Assembly: GCA_031269065.1 (NCBI GenBank)
Contig: JAIRWJ010000011.1
Span: 1-13,320 of the forward strand
Source of the DNA: Rickettsiales bacterium
GTDB taxonomy: Bacteria; Pseudomonadota; Alphaproteobacteria; Rickettsiales; UBA1997
Reading direction: 5' to 3'
Length of the DNA: 13,320 bases
Made by a program: the position numbers and the translations under genes. Below are positions 1 through 8,026 of this stretch, piece by piece. Position 1 is the first letter of the stretch; the number at the start of each line of letters is the position of its first letter. Below the pieces are notes generated by a model, which saw nothing but the letters and a program-made list of their open reading frames with translations, was not told where the DNA came from and searched no databases.

Positions 1-1261
1 CTTTACTAGCCAGGTCCAGAGCGCCATCGCCACCCTTTGACCAGGCTTCGCAGAGAGCAAATCTGACTCCAAGTTCCTTGCAGAAATTCCTAACCACCTC
101 TACCTCACTGCTTTTGTCAGAATCGAATTTATTGAGAGCCACCACTATCGGCAGATTGTATTTTCCCAGATTCTCAATGTGCCGGAGGAGATTGGGAGTG
201 CCAGTTCGGACGGCTTCTGGATTTTCATTGGTCAGATTCTTTTGGTCTATCCCCCCATTATACTTGAGAGCTCTGCAGGTGGTTACCAAAACGACAGCGT
301 TTGGCGTTATATTAGCTTCCCTGCATTTTATGTCAAAAAACTTCTCTGCCCCCAGATCTGCACCGAAACCAGCTTCTGTAATCACATAGTCAGCTAGTTT
401 CAGAGCTGCCCTTGTAGCTATCAAGCTGTTACATCCATGGGCAATGTTTGCAAATGGTCCACCGTGTACAAAAACTGGCACACCTTCTAATGTCTGTACA
501 AGGTTTGGTCTAAGAGTATCTCTGAGCAAAATAGCCACAGAACCAATGGCTCCCAGATCATTGAGGGTCACATTCTTTCCGTCACGGTCACAGCCTATTA
601 GTATCCTTGCTAGCCTTACCTTCAAATCCCCTATGTGCTTAGAAAGACAAACTATGGCCATCAGTTCGGAAGCCACGGTAATCATGAATCCATCCTCTCT
701 GACGGGCCCGCTGTTCTCGCCAACACCAACTATAATGCTTCTCAGGGCTCTGTCATTCATATCCAGAGCACGTTTCCAAAAAATTGTTTCCAGGTTTAGT
801 CTATTGCCAAAGTTTATATGATTGTCTATTAGAGCAGAAATCAGATTGTGGGCCACTGTGACCGCGTGGATGTCTCCGGTGAAGTGGAGATTTATTTCAT
901 CTCTAGGGGCAACCTGGGAGTAACCACCGCCAGTAGCACCACCTTTCAAACCGAAGCATGGACCAAGAGATGGTTCCCGAAGGGTTAGCATGACTTTTTT
1001 GCCAAGCTTGCAAAGTCCTTGGCCTAGGCCTATAGTGAGCGTTGTCTTGCCTTCGCCAAAGGGCGTTGGGCTGGTAGCGGTCACTAGAACAAGCTTTCCG
1101 GTTCCGCCACTAGATTTTTCAACTCTATCTAGAGCGGCCTGGGAAATTTTTGCCTTGTACCTGCCGAAGGGCTCCAGATCATCCTCATCCAGGCCAATCT
1201 TAGCTGCTATGGCTGTGATATTCGACAATTTTACCTTTTTTGCAATCTCACTGTCCGTCAT
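1..1261 (-). CDS. fhs: Formate-tetrahydrofolate ligase, 3' part cut by window edge
   Basis: Translating the minus strand from the ATG at 1261 gives about 420 residues without a stop, running off the left edge. The family is usually about 555-560 residues, so roughly the last 140 lie outside. The enzyme joins formate to tetrahydrofolate using ATP in the cytosol, giving 10-formyl-THF for purines and for formylating initiator Met-tRNA. The ATP-binding loop TPFGEGKTT is at about residues 66-74 (TPAGEGKTT is more usual). The signature REPSLGPCFGLKGGATGGG follows at about 95-113, then INLHFTGD at 123-130 and DNHINFGNRLN near 146. Further on, FVHGGPFANIAHGCNS and the TEAGFGADLGAEKFFDIKC block are typical of the family. 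The start is chosen because MTDSEIAKKVKL matches the family N-terminus. No Shine-Dalgarno sequence is visible before it. No frameshift was seen in the part present. The family call is secure. Confidence 0.95.
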   Translation of the reverse strand, partial: MTDSEIAKKVKLSNITAIAAKIGLDEDDLEPFGRYKAKISQAALDRVEKSSGGTGKLVLVTATSPTPFGEGKTTLTIGLGQGLCKLGKKVMLTLREPSLGPCFGLKGGATGGGYSQVAPRDEINLHFTGDIHAVTVAHNLISALIDNHINFGNRLNLETIFWKRALDMNDRALRSIIVGVGENSGPVREDGFMITVASELMAIVCLSKHIGDLKVRLARILIGCDRDGKNVTLNDLGAIGSVAILLRDTLRPNLVQTLEGVPVFVHGGPFANIAHGCNSLIATRAALKLADYVITEAGFGADLGAEKFFDIKCREANITPNAVVLVTTCRALKYNGGIDQKNLTNENPEAVRTGTPNLLRHIENLGKYNLPIVVALNKFDSDKSSEVEVVRNFCKELGVRFALCEAWSKGGDGALDLASK

Positions 1262-1368
1262 TTTTTGGAATCTAAGAAATTTGCTGATAGGGCACAAGGT
1301 TAGGAATGTATTTTTAAAATGCTAGCCAATGTGTTTCTTGGCGGGATTTTTATATCAAATTGTTGTTT

Positions 1369-1673
1369 TTAAGCTATTTCTTCTCCCATTTCGCTGTTTT
1401 CTAATTTTCTAAGGCGCACCCCGTGGGCACAAGGCTACATTTGTATCTATTCCAGCCACAGTATCTGTTATTATTCTGTCTACACCGGCCAAATTAAATC
1501 CAATTCTTTTTGATGTATTCGCTGCTATCACAGTGTAAACAATTTATCTTTGTATTCCTCAGAGCCGTTTAAGCCAAAGTTTGTTGCTGTGAACTATAGT
1601 TTAGAAAGGAAAAGATGGGAACAACAATTATTAGGCGGTCCCTGGAGGAGTTGCTTTCTATGGATTTTTCAAA
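1369..1673 (-). pseudogene. Probable frameshifted gene remnant upstream of fhs, family not recognised
   Basis: On the minus strand, four short open stretches in different frames follow one another with small overlaps, as expected of a gene broken by frameshifts. In order they are about 1673-1572 (containing RDRLIIVVPIFSFLNYSS), 1593-1531 (FGLNGSEEYKDKLFTL), 1531-1412 (SKRIGFNLAGVDRIITDT, then VAGIDTNVALCP) and 1416-1369 (RLRKLENSEMGEEIA and a stop). Each has a protein-like mix of residues, and they share strand and order. No family is recognised and no function is claimed. The remnant reads in the same direction as fhs and ends 107 bases before it, so the two may once have been co-transcribed. 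Alternatively this is ordinary noncoding sequence with chance open stretches. The rest of the 1262-1755 gap holds only the inverted repeat and ribosome binding site listed separately. Confidence 0.35.
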
Positions 1674-1700
1674 TTATTAGGCCTAGATTTAACCCAGTGC

Positions 1701-1723
1701 ATTCGAAATAGGGTACTTCGAAT
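1701..1723. promoter_or_regulatory. Perfect inverted repeat upstream of gltX
   Basis: ATTCGAA and TTCGAAT form a perfect 7-base inverted repeat with a 9-base spacer, ending 32 bases before the gltX start. Each arm contains the palindrome TTCGAA, so the element is also a direct repeat of TTCGAA with a 15-base step. It could be an operator or a small stem-loop in the gltX leader. There is no run of T after it, so it is not a terminator. TTCGAA occurs a few more times in the window inside genes, so chance is possible. Confidence 0.25.
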
Positions 1724-1743
1724 AGTAGTCTATCAAATCTAAT

Positions 1744-1749
1744 GGAGGG
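1744..1749 (+). promoter_or_regulatory. Strong ribosome binding site of gltX
   Basis: GGAGGG lies 6 bases before the GTG at 1756 and decides that start. The ATG at 1742 cannot be the gltX start because it reads ATG GAG GGT TAG. This is one of very few good Shine-Dalgarno sequences before a gene in the window. Confidence 0.7.
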
Positions 1750-1755
1750 TTAGCA

Positions 1756-3402
1756 GTGGAGTCGATTGAAACTCTGGCCAATGGGATTTTCCCCAGAGAT
1801 CTACCAACGGTGGACGATGTCTTTAGCAAATATCCGAAAAGGAAGCTCGCCGGTGGTCAAAAAGTAACCAGATATGCTCCAAGTCCGACAGGCTTTATGC
1901 ATATTGGTAACCTTTATTCGGCCTTGGTCAGCGAAAGGGTTGCCCATGGGTCCGGAGGAGTGTTTTTTTTGAGGATCGAGGATACGGACAGTAAGAGGGA
2001 GGTGACCGGATCTGTGGAAAAAATAATCAGTGCTCTGGATTACTTTGGGCTGAGCTATGATGAGGCAACCGTTGGGAATAGGGATATTGGTGACTATGGT
2101 CCCTATATCCAGAGCCAGAGGAAAGCTCTTTATGGGGTCTTCGGTCGAGAACTTCTAGTCCGAGGATTGGCCTACCCCTGTTTCTGCAGTGAGGAAGAAT
2201 TGGAAGCCATAGCCAATAAACAGAAGGCCCAGGGTTGCAAAAGGCTAGGCTACTATGGTATATGGGCAAAATACAGGAATTTCCCGCTGGATGAATCTCT
2301 AAATAGGATCGAGGCTGGAGAAAAATTTGTGCTAAGGTTTAGATCTCCTGGGAGCTTCGACAAAAAAATCATTGTAAACGATGTACTACGGGGTAATATA
2401 GAATATCCGGAAAACGATCTGGATGTGGTTCTGCTGAAACAAAATTTTCTCCCCACCTACCATTTTGCCCACGTTGTGGATGATTTTCTAATGGGTACCA
2501 GTCTGGTTCTGAGAGGGGATGAATGGCTTCCGTCACTACCTCTACATCTTCAGCTATTCCGGGCTATGGGCTGGAAGGCCCCAAAATATGCTCACCTGTC
2601 CCCACTGATGAAAATGGGTGGGAGTTCCAAGAGAAAACTTAGTAAAAGGAAAGATCCGGAGGCCGATGTGGAATACTTCGACAGGGCTGGCTATCCTAGG
2701 GACAGCATCATAGAATACTTGCTGAACATAGCTAATTCTAATTTTGAGGACTGGCGTAGGCAAAATCCAGATCGGCATTACGGAGAATTCGCCTTTGAGC
2801 TAAAAAAGATGAATGTGAGCGGGGCTCTTTTTGATTTTGTGAAGCTTGACAGCATAAGCAAAAATGTTATCTCGAAAATGACAGCCGAGGAGGTCTACGA
2901 AAACGTTCTAGTCTGGGCTAGAAAATATGATGGAAGCCTGGCGGAGTTGCTGGAAAATCATAGGACTAGAGCTCTGACCATATTCGCCATTGAGCGCCGA
3001 GGAACGAAAAATGTCAGAAAAGACATATATAAATGGAGTGAGATGGAAAATGAAATCAATTACTTCTTCCATCTTGATAGGGTCACTGTTGAGGAAAAAT
3101 TGCATAACCTCAACCCAGAGGATGTGAAAAAAATCGCTCAGCTGTTTCTGGAAAATTATATACCAGCGGATTCAAAAGAGCTGTGGTTCGATAAAATAAA
3201 GTCCGTCGCTAGAGAATGTGGCTATTCAGACAATTCCAGAGATTTCAAAGAGCATCCGGAAAATTTTCATGGGAGCATTTCGGATGTGACAAAAATATTA
3301 AGAATTCTTCTCAGTGGTAGAGAGCAAGGTCCAGATCTGTACTCCATCATGAATGTGCTTGGACAGGAGGAAATGTCCAGTCGTATTGGCAGATTCCTAT
3401 GA
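1756..3402 (+). CDS. gltX: Glutamate-tRNA ligase, long clostridial-type form
   Basis: This class I aminoacyl-tRNA synthetase charges tRNA-Glu, and in many bacteria also tRNA-Gln for later amidation, in the cytosol. The HIGH-type motif is HIGN at residues 49-52, within APSPTGFMHIGNL. FLRIEDTD is at 71-78, PTYHFAHVVDD at 233-243, LRGDEWLPSLP at 252-262, and the KMSKS-type motif is KLSKR at 294-298. At 548 residues it is longer than the usual proteobacterial enzyme of about 440-500. It also has an N-terminal leader of about 35 residues before the catalytic core and a C-terminal part ending PDLYSIMNVLGQEE. Blocks such as MKMGGSSKRKLSKRKDPEAD and ANSNFEDWRRQNPD resemble, from memory, the roughly 550-residue enzymes of Clostridia. 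Transfer from such a donor is therefore inferred. Translation starts at GTG with a clear ribosome binding site. The stop overlaps the tsaE start (ATGA), suggesting translational coupling. Confidence 0.95.
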   Translation: MESIETLANGIFPRDLPTVDDVFSKYPKRKLAGGQKVTRYAPSPTGFMHIGNLYSALVSERVAHGSGGVFFLRIEDTDSKREVTGSVEKIISALDYFGLSYDEATVGNRDIGDYGPYIQSQRKALYGVFGRELLVRGLAYPCFCSEEELEAIANKQKAQGCKRLGYYGIWAKYRNFPLDESLNRIEAGEKFVLRFRSPGSFDKKIIVNDVLRGNIEYPENDLDVVLLKQNFLPTYHFAHVVDDFLMGTSLVLRGDEWLPSLPLHLQLFRAMGWKAPKYAHLSPLMKMGGSSKRKLSKRKDPEADVEYFDRAGYPRDSIIEYLLNIANSNFEDWRRQNPDRHYGEFAFELKKMNVSGALFDFVKLDSISKNVISKMTAEEVYENVLVWARKYDGSLAELLENHRTRALTIFAIERRGTKNVRKDIYKWSEMENEINYFFHLDRVTVEEKLHNLNPEDVKKIAQLFLENYIPADSKELWFDKIKSVARECGYSDNSRDFKEHPENFHGSISDVTKILRILLSGREQGPDLYSIMNVLGQEEMSSRIGRFL

Positions 3403-3839
3403 TATACAGGTCTGCCTCCGAGGAGGACACGATCAAAATAGCAGAGCATATTGCTAGCCACACGAAGAAGGGTTATATGATAACTCTTTCAGGTGACCTG
3501 GGTAGTGGAAAAACTTTTTTTGCCCGAGCCTTCATAAAGTACTTTTTCCCTTCTCGGGAGAGAGCCGGGCTAAATGTCATAAGTCCGACCTTCAACATAG
3601 TTAAAACCTACAGATCACCAAGTTTCACTCTGTATCATCTTGACCTTTACCGACTAAAGAGGATTGAGGAACTCTATGAACTGGATCTCGAAACTATCTT
3701 CCAAAACGTCTCGGTCGTCGAATGGCCAAATCTTATCTATGGATTGAGACCTAGAGAGTCGACATTGCAAATAGAGATAGGCTTCTTTGAGGGAAATCAC
3801 AGAGAATTTACAGTGGAGGAACCTACTTTAGTTCTCTAG
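3399..3839 (+). CDS. tsaE: tRNA t6A biosynthesis ATPase TsaE
   Basis: TsaE is the small P-loop ATPase that works with TsaB and TsaD to make N6-threonylcarbamoyladenosine at position 37 of ANN-decoding tRNAs. At 146 residues it has the normal family length. The Walker A motif GDLGSGKT is at residues 32-39. It is followed by SPTF at 62-65, HLDLYRL at 80-86 and VEWPNL at 107-112, all in family order. The ATG overlaps the gltX stop by 4 bases, so expression is probably coupled to gltX. The last 12 bases overlap the 3' end of lpxK on the other strand. No separate ribosome binding site is visible. TsaB and TsaD are not in this window. Confidence 0.93.
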   Translation: MIYRSASEEDTIKIAEHIASHTKKGYMITLSGDLGSGKTFFARAFIKYFFPSRERAGLNVISPTFNIVKTYRSPSFTLYHLDLYRLKRIEELYELDLETIFQNVSVVEWPNLIYGLRPRESTLQIEIGFFEGNHREFTVEEPTLVL

Positions 3840-4796
3840 CAGTGCCCTCTCCAGAATTGTCCGGTCCTCAAAATCAACAAAAATATCTAGTACATGGATT
3901 TTACTCTTATCTATGTTAAGACTTCTAATCTTAACCCAGTCTTTTTTTGTGGTTATTAGGTTATAACCTGTTTTTCTCAGGCTTTCCAAGTCTCCATCTT
4001 TGTAACTATGATGATCACCGAAGTCAATAAATTTGACAATGTCTACGCCACTATCGACCAGTGTCTTTTTAAACTTATCTGGATGGGCTATGCCGCATAT
4101 AGCAATGTACTTCCCGCTAAAACCTCTGGCTGCTGGTTTTATAACTCCCTTTGTCACCATGACTGAATGTCTGGCACAGAGGTCGGCGATGCCATCCTTG
4201 TCCTCTCCTATCAGAATGGCGATGTCTACACCTCTTCTGATGACAGTTGAAAAACTTTCCCTCAGGGGACCAGCTGGCAAAATAAAATTATTCTTGAATT
4301 CAGATTTGCAGTCTATAACAAGCACCTTCTTGTTTTTTAGAAAAGTGGGATTCTGCAGACCATCGTCCATGACTATGTAATCATAACTGTGGTGATTATC
4401 TATATATTTTAGACCCCTAACCCTATTCTTCGAAACAAATGTGTCTCCGTGCTCAAACAGCACCAGAGCCTCGTCGCCTACCACGTAGGCGTCGCTGTTG
4501 TACATACCGAGTTTTATGATTCCCTTACCCTTTCCACCGTAGCCTTTTGTCAGAAAGCAGTAGCTTTTGTTATTATCTCTAAGGATTTTTGCAATCTCTA
4601 TGGCCACTGGAGTTTTGCCAGAACCGCCGACAGCTATTCCACCAACACATATGAGCGGAGTTTTAGGTCTGTAGGGACATATGTTGAGCAGCCGCCTTAG
4701 CCAAGATGCTAACCTATAAACTAGAGACAGTGGCTGTAGAAGAACACTGTAGAGAGACGGATCTCTAGTGCTCCAGAACTTTGGTGTTTTTCTCAT
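3828..4796 (-). CDS. lpxK: Tetraacyldisaccharide 4'-kinase (lipid A synthesis)
   Basis: LpxK phosphorylates the 4' position of the lipid A disaccharide precursor at the inner face of the cytoplasmic membrane. The open frame continues upstream to 4898, but the ATG at 4796 is preferred. From there the protein begins MRKTPKFWSTRDPSLYSVLL, as in the family, and is 322 residues, the usual length. An N-terminal membrane-associated helix (about 14-36) is followed by a Walker A loop with VGGSGKTP at 56-63, LTKGYGG at 82-88, VGDEAL at 106-111, MDDGLQ at 143-148 and LPAGPLRE at 173-180. A later GDHHSY carries the His expected near the active site. The start lies inside the end of dacA (32-base overlap), so the two minus-strand genes are probably one transcript. 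It shows that the organism makes lipid A. Confidence 0.93.
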   Translation of the reverse strand: MRKTPKFWSTRDPSLYSVLLQPLSLVYRLASWLRRLLNICPYRPKTPLICVGGIAVGGSGKTPVAIEIAKILRDNNKSYCFLTKGYGGKGKGIIKLGMYNSDAYVVGDEALVLFEHGDTFVSKNRVRGLKYIDNHHSYDYIVMDDGLQNPTFLKNKKVLVIDCKSEFKNNFILPAGPLRESFSTVIRRGVDIAILIGEDKDGIADLCARHSVMVTKGVIKPAARGFSGKYIAICGIAHPDKFKKTLVDSGVDIVKFIDFGDHHSYKDGDLESLRKTGYNLITTKKDWVKIRSLNIDKSKIHVLDIFVDFEDRTILERALLEN

Positions 4797-5940
4797 TCTT
4801 AGATAGAGAGAAGAATTTTCTAAAATTATGCGCCAGCAGGCCGAAAAATGTCCTAAATACGCCCAGTTTTTGGCTATCTTCTTCCGCATAGAGGTCATAT
4901 TTGCTCAACATATTCCCGTCCTCTATGACCAGTTGTGCCACAACATCATCTTTTTTGACGGGTTTAAATATGTATTTATCGTAGACCAAACGTACCTTAA
5001 TAGCATCGGCCTTTATTTTGTTAACCACATAGCTAATGTCTCTGCCAGTATATATGCGAATTTTCTTGTTTTTTGAAAGAAATGTATCTACAACTCCCAC
5101 TGTTTCTCCCTTTTTGAATAATTCTATATATTTATATTGGCCAAAGCCATAGTCTAGAATAGCTCTAGCATCGGCTACCCTTTCCTTTTCCGTATTGGCC
5201 CGGGCTAGAATGGCTATGAGTCTCTTTCCATTTTTTACAGCTGATAGAGCTATTGTATACTTTCCTTGGTCCGTATGGCCAGTCTTGATGCCATCCACCC
5301 CAGCATATTCACCAAGGAGTGGATTTTTACTTTTCTGGGTTACACCGTTAAATGTAAACGCCTGCTGTGGGAAGTACATTTTATAATAACTTTCATAGTT
5401 CTCTATGAGAGAACTGGAAAGGATAGCCAAATCACGGACGGATGTATAGTGGGTTTTCTCGTAGAGGCCATTTGGGTTGTCGAAATGTGTGTTTTTCATA
5501 TCAAGATTCTTCGCCATATCGTTCATTTTTTCAACAAAACCACTGATGCTGCCTGCACTTCCCTCTGCCAGAGCCACCGCCGCGTCGTTTCCCGAAGCCA
5601 CTATGGCTCCTTTGAGCAGTTCATCAACGCTGATCTTCCATTCGGGCTCCAGGAACATCCTAGTGCCGTCCTGTCTCCAGGCCCTTATGCTGACCTTAAA
5701 TTTGCTCTCCAGAGAAAAAATTCCGCTGTTCAGCATATCAAAGATTAGATAAACTGTCATTATCTTTGTGGTCGAGGAGGGAGCCACTATGTCATCTGCG
5801 TTTTTCTCGTAGAGTACTTCCCCTGTATCAAAGTCTGTGAGAATGGCAAACTCCGAATTCAACTCAAGAGCCAGCGTCTCCTCGGTCAATATTCCGCCGA
5901 GGCAAAGCAAGACCATAAAACAAAGCTCAAACCTGTTCAT
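4765..5940 (-). CDS. dacA: D-alanyl-D-alanine carboxypeptidase, DacA/PBP5-like (S11 family)
   Basis: This penicillin-binding protein trims the terminal D-Ala from peptidoglycan stem peptides in the periplasm. The 391-residue protein starts with a probable signal peptide (charged start, hydrophobic stretch about residues 7-18, cleavage likely near 25). All three active-site motifs are present: SxxK as STTK at 56-59, SxN as SGN at 116-118, and KTG at 219-221. A PBP5-type C-terminal domain covers roughly 275-365. It ends in an aromatic and basic stretch (FRTFFGLLAHNFRKFF) that could be the amphipathic membrane anchor of this family. The gene is upstream of lpxK on the same strand, overlaps it by 32 bases, and is divergent from yidC. 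It implies that a peptidoglycan wall is still made. The exact paralogue (DacA, DacC or DacD) cannot be told from sequence alone. Confidence 0.9.
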   Translation of the reverse strand: MNRFELCFMVLLCLGGILTEETLALELNSEFAILTDFDTGEVLYEKNADDIVAPSSTTKIMTVYLIFDMLNSGIFSLESKFKVSIRAWRQDGTRMFLEPEWKISVDELLKGAIVASGNDAAVALAEGSAGSISGFVEKMNDMAKNLDMKNTHFDNPNGLYEKTHYTSVRDLAILSSSLIENYESYYKMYFPQQAFTFNGVTQKSKNPLLGEYAGVDGIKTGHTDQGKYTIALSAVKNGKRLIAILARANTEKERVADARAILDYGFGQYKYIELFKKGETVGVVDTFLSKNKKIRIYTGRDISYVVNKIKADAIKVRLVYDKYIFKPVKKDDVVAQLVIEDGNMLSKYDLYAEEDSQKLGVFRTFFGLLAHNFRKFFSLSKNEKNTKVLEH

Positions 5941-5949
5941 AGGCTAGAT

Positions 5950-5978
5950 TTTTTAATTCGATCCCCTAGTGTCATCAA
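5950..5978 (-). promoter_or_regulatory. Possible dacA-lpxK promoter
   Basis: Reading the minus strand, TTGATG (5978-5973) and TAAAAA (5955-5950) are separated by 17 bases, a sigma-70-like arrangement with 4 of 6 consensus bases in each box. Transcription would begin only about 3 bases before the dacA ATG, giving a nearly leaderless message. The dacA-yidC intergenic space is only 64 bases and must hold the promoters of both genes. No comparably good pair was found for yidC. Confidence 0.25.
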
Positions 5979-6004
5979 CAATTAGCTATGAGCGAACATA
6001 ATAT

Positions 6005-7849
6005 ATGAAAAATATAAATCCAGAGGGTAATGGGACTAAAAATGACAGTACAGGACATGAATCCGGATCCGATGGTGGACAGAGAAGCCTGACCAGGACA
6101 GTTCTGCTTCTTGTTGCCGCATTTACAGTTAATGATCTATTTATTGTTAGACCCCTGGTCAGAAGAATGGCAGAGCGACAGAAAGAAAAAATTGCCTCTG
6201 AATCTAACACTGATACTGATAACATCGATGTAGATGAGTCCGAAGATATTTTGATTGAGCTTGGTGGCAAAGACAATACTAAAAATGCTGAAACTTCTGG
6301 ACTCAGATATATTTTTCTTGAGAATGAATATCTGAAACTGAGAGTGAATACCCGAGGATTGTTACTCGACACTCTGTTTCTGAAGAAATACAGTGACAAC
6401 GAAGGGAACATAAGACTTCTGGAACCAAAAAAAAGTACTGTCTCTATAGGTTGGCAGGCCATATCCAGAGGCCATAGAGTTCCAAAGGAGGATTCTCTCT
6501 GGACTGTAGAAAACGTGGAGAGAGGAAGTGCAGACGGCGGCAAGCAGAGGATCACTCTGACCCACAGCGATGGCGATGCGAAATTCAGAGTCGTTCTATC
6601 TATGGATGAAAAATATATGATTGACGTTGAACAGACTGTTGAGAACGGAGGGAATGACAAAATTTCTTTGAGGCCATTGTGGCAGATCCGGAGAAAAAAT
6701 CCTAAAATCCGAAGCAGACATGAAATGTTTCATTTTAGCGGAGGCTTGGGGGTTTTTGACGGTAGGGTGCATGAGTTAAAATCAAAGAAAATAAAAAATA
6801 ATAGTGTCGAACTGAATAGCGCCAGCTGGGCCGGTTTGACCAGCCAATACTGGTTGACTGCTTTGATTAGTGGGAGTGCTGGCGGAGAAAAGGCAACTTT
6901 TTTAGAGAAAAATGAAACTACTAGTGTACAGCTTACTTCTTCAGAGGTTAAAGAGATTTCTGGAGGCTCCAGCAGTATCGCAAGAGTTGGCATATTTGCT
7001 GGGCCAAAGAGTTTGGAAGTTCTGAAGGATTATTCAAAAACCAGAGATATAAAACTTCTCGACCGAAGTGTTGACTTTGGACTTTTCTATTTCCTGGCAA
7101 AGCCATTGAACAGTGTTCTCAATTTTATATATAGAGTCACCAAAAATTTTGGTATGGCCATAATTTTACTGACAGTGCTGATCAAACTTATTCTCTATCC
7201 CACAGTGAAGAAATCATTCATCAGCATGAGCCTTATGAAGGAAATGCAGCCGAAAATGAAAGCACTGCAGGTCATGTATGGTAAGGACAGTGAAAGATTT
7301 CGCCGGGAGGTCGTTAAACTCTATGAGAAGTACAAACTGAACCCCTTCGCCTCCATAGTTCCCATACTAGCGCAGATTCCTGTATTTTTCTCACTCTACA
7401 GAGTCATATCGGTCAGTCTGAATATGCGCCAGGCGCCATTTTTCTGGTTTATCAGAGATCTTTCGGCGGCAGACCCTTCGAATTTGCTGAATCCCTTTGG
7501 TCTATTACCCTATAGGACAAAACTCAAAGTCGGCTTGCTACCCTGTGTCATGGCATTTACTATGTATTTGCAGCAGAAATGTTCGGACCATATGATGGGA
7601 ACAACGCTCCAGCCTAAGGCAGACAACAGCTCTGATGGTCCAAAGGGCGTGGGGCAGGAAATCTCGTCGACAAATGCTAAAATGATGAAATTTATGCCAC
7701 TTATCTTCATGTTCATGTTTTCCTCATTTCCGAGCGGCCTGCTGGTATACTGGATTTTTAATAATATAATAACTGTGATACAACAGTATTATATATTTAA
7801 AAATATCAAAAACTGGCTAAAAAGGCGAGAGAACGGTGGAATTTTGTGA
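6005..7849 (+). CDS. yidC: Membrane protein insertase YidC
   Basis: YidC inserts and folds inner-membrane proteins, alone or with the Sec translocon. The 614-residue product has the Gram-negative layout. A first membrane segment at about 32-50 is followed by a large periplasmic domain (about 85-350). A C-terminal core then holds membrane segments near 357-398 (LAKPLNSVLNFIYRVTKNFG, then IILLTVLIKLILYP), 447-470 (PFASIVPILAQIPVFFSLYR), about 500-520 and 560-597. The MQPKMKAL and YKLNPFAS blocks mark the cytoplasmic coiled-coil hairpin region. K in VLIKLILYP occupies the place of the groove arginine of the E. coli protein. About 28 polar residues precede the first membrane segment, which is longer than usual. 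No start upstream is possible because an in-frame stop lies at 5999. No ribosome binding site is visible. A six-codon ORF ends over the start codon (ATGA). Confidence 0.95.
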   Translation: MKNINPEGNGTKNDSTGHESGSDGGQRSLTRTVLLLVAAFTVNDLFIVRPLVRRMAERQKEKIASESNTDTDNIDVDESEDILIELGGKDNTKNAETSGLRYIFLENEYLKLRVNTRGLLLDTLFLKKYSDNEGNIRLLEPKKSTVSIGWQAISRGHRVPKEDSLWTVENVERGSADGGKQRITLTHSDGDAKFRVVLSMDEKYMIDVEQTVENGGNDKISLRPLWQIRRKNPKIRSRHEMFHFSGGLGVFDGRVHELKSKKIKNNSVELNSASWAGLTSQYWLTALISGSAGGEKATFLEKNETTSVQLTSSEVKEISGGSSSIARVGIFAGPKSLEVLKDYSKTRDIKLLDRSVDFGLFYFLAKPLNSVLNFIYRVTKNFGMAIILLTVLIKLILYPTVKKSFISMSLMKEMQPKMKALQVMYGKDSERFRREVVKLYEKYKLNPFASIVPILAQIPVFFSLYRVISVSLNMRQAPFFWFIRDLSAADPSNLLNPFGLLPYRTKLKVGLLPCVMAFTMYLQQKCSDHMMGTTLQPKADNSSDGPKGVGQEISSTNAKMMKFMPLIFMFMFSSFPSGLLVYWIFNNIITVIQQYYIFKNIKNWLKRRENGGIL

Positions 7850-8026
7850 AACCCATATTTTTTATGATAGCACAACTTTTTTAATGTTTTTTCGATTGTA
7901 TTCTAAGAATATAGAGCTAATTATATGGTAGACATGTTGATTTTAGTGATAAATAGGCTGTTCCCAAATTATCGGTGCGGAGTTTTGTCAAGAGCTAATG
8001 ATTCTCTTTTTTGAGAGAAATGGTAC

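Noticed and set aside
78..1325. Several plus-strand ORFs of 70-125 codons over the left end
   Set aside because: They are antisense to fhs, whose minus-strand frame is continuous and carries all the family motifs.
4797..4898. Upstream extension of lpxK to the ATG at 4898
   Set aside because: The extra 34 residues lie wholly within dacA and do not match LpxK. The ATG at 4796 gives the family N-terminus and length.
5266..5752. Plus-strand ORFs of up to 160 codons within dacA
   Set aside because: They are antisense to the dacA coding frame, which carries the three active-site motifs.
5986..6660. Long minus-strand ORF of 224 codons opposite the start of yidC
   Set aside because: It lies over a clear yidC frame, is rich in Ser and Pro as antisense frames often are, and matches no family I know.
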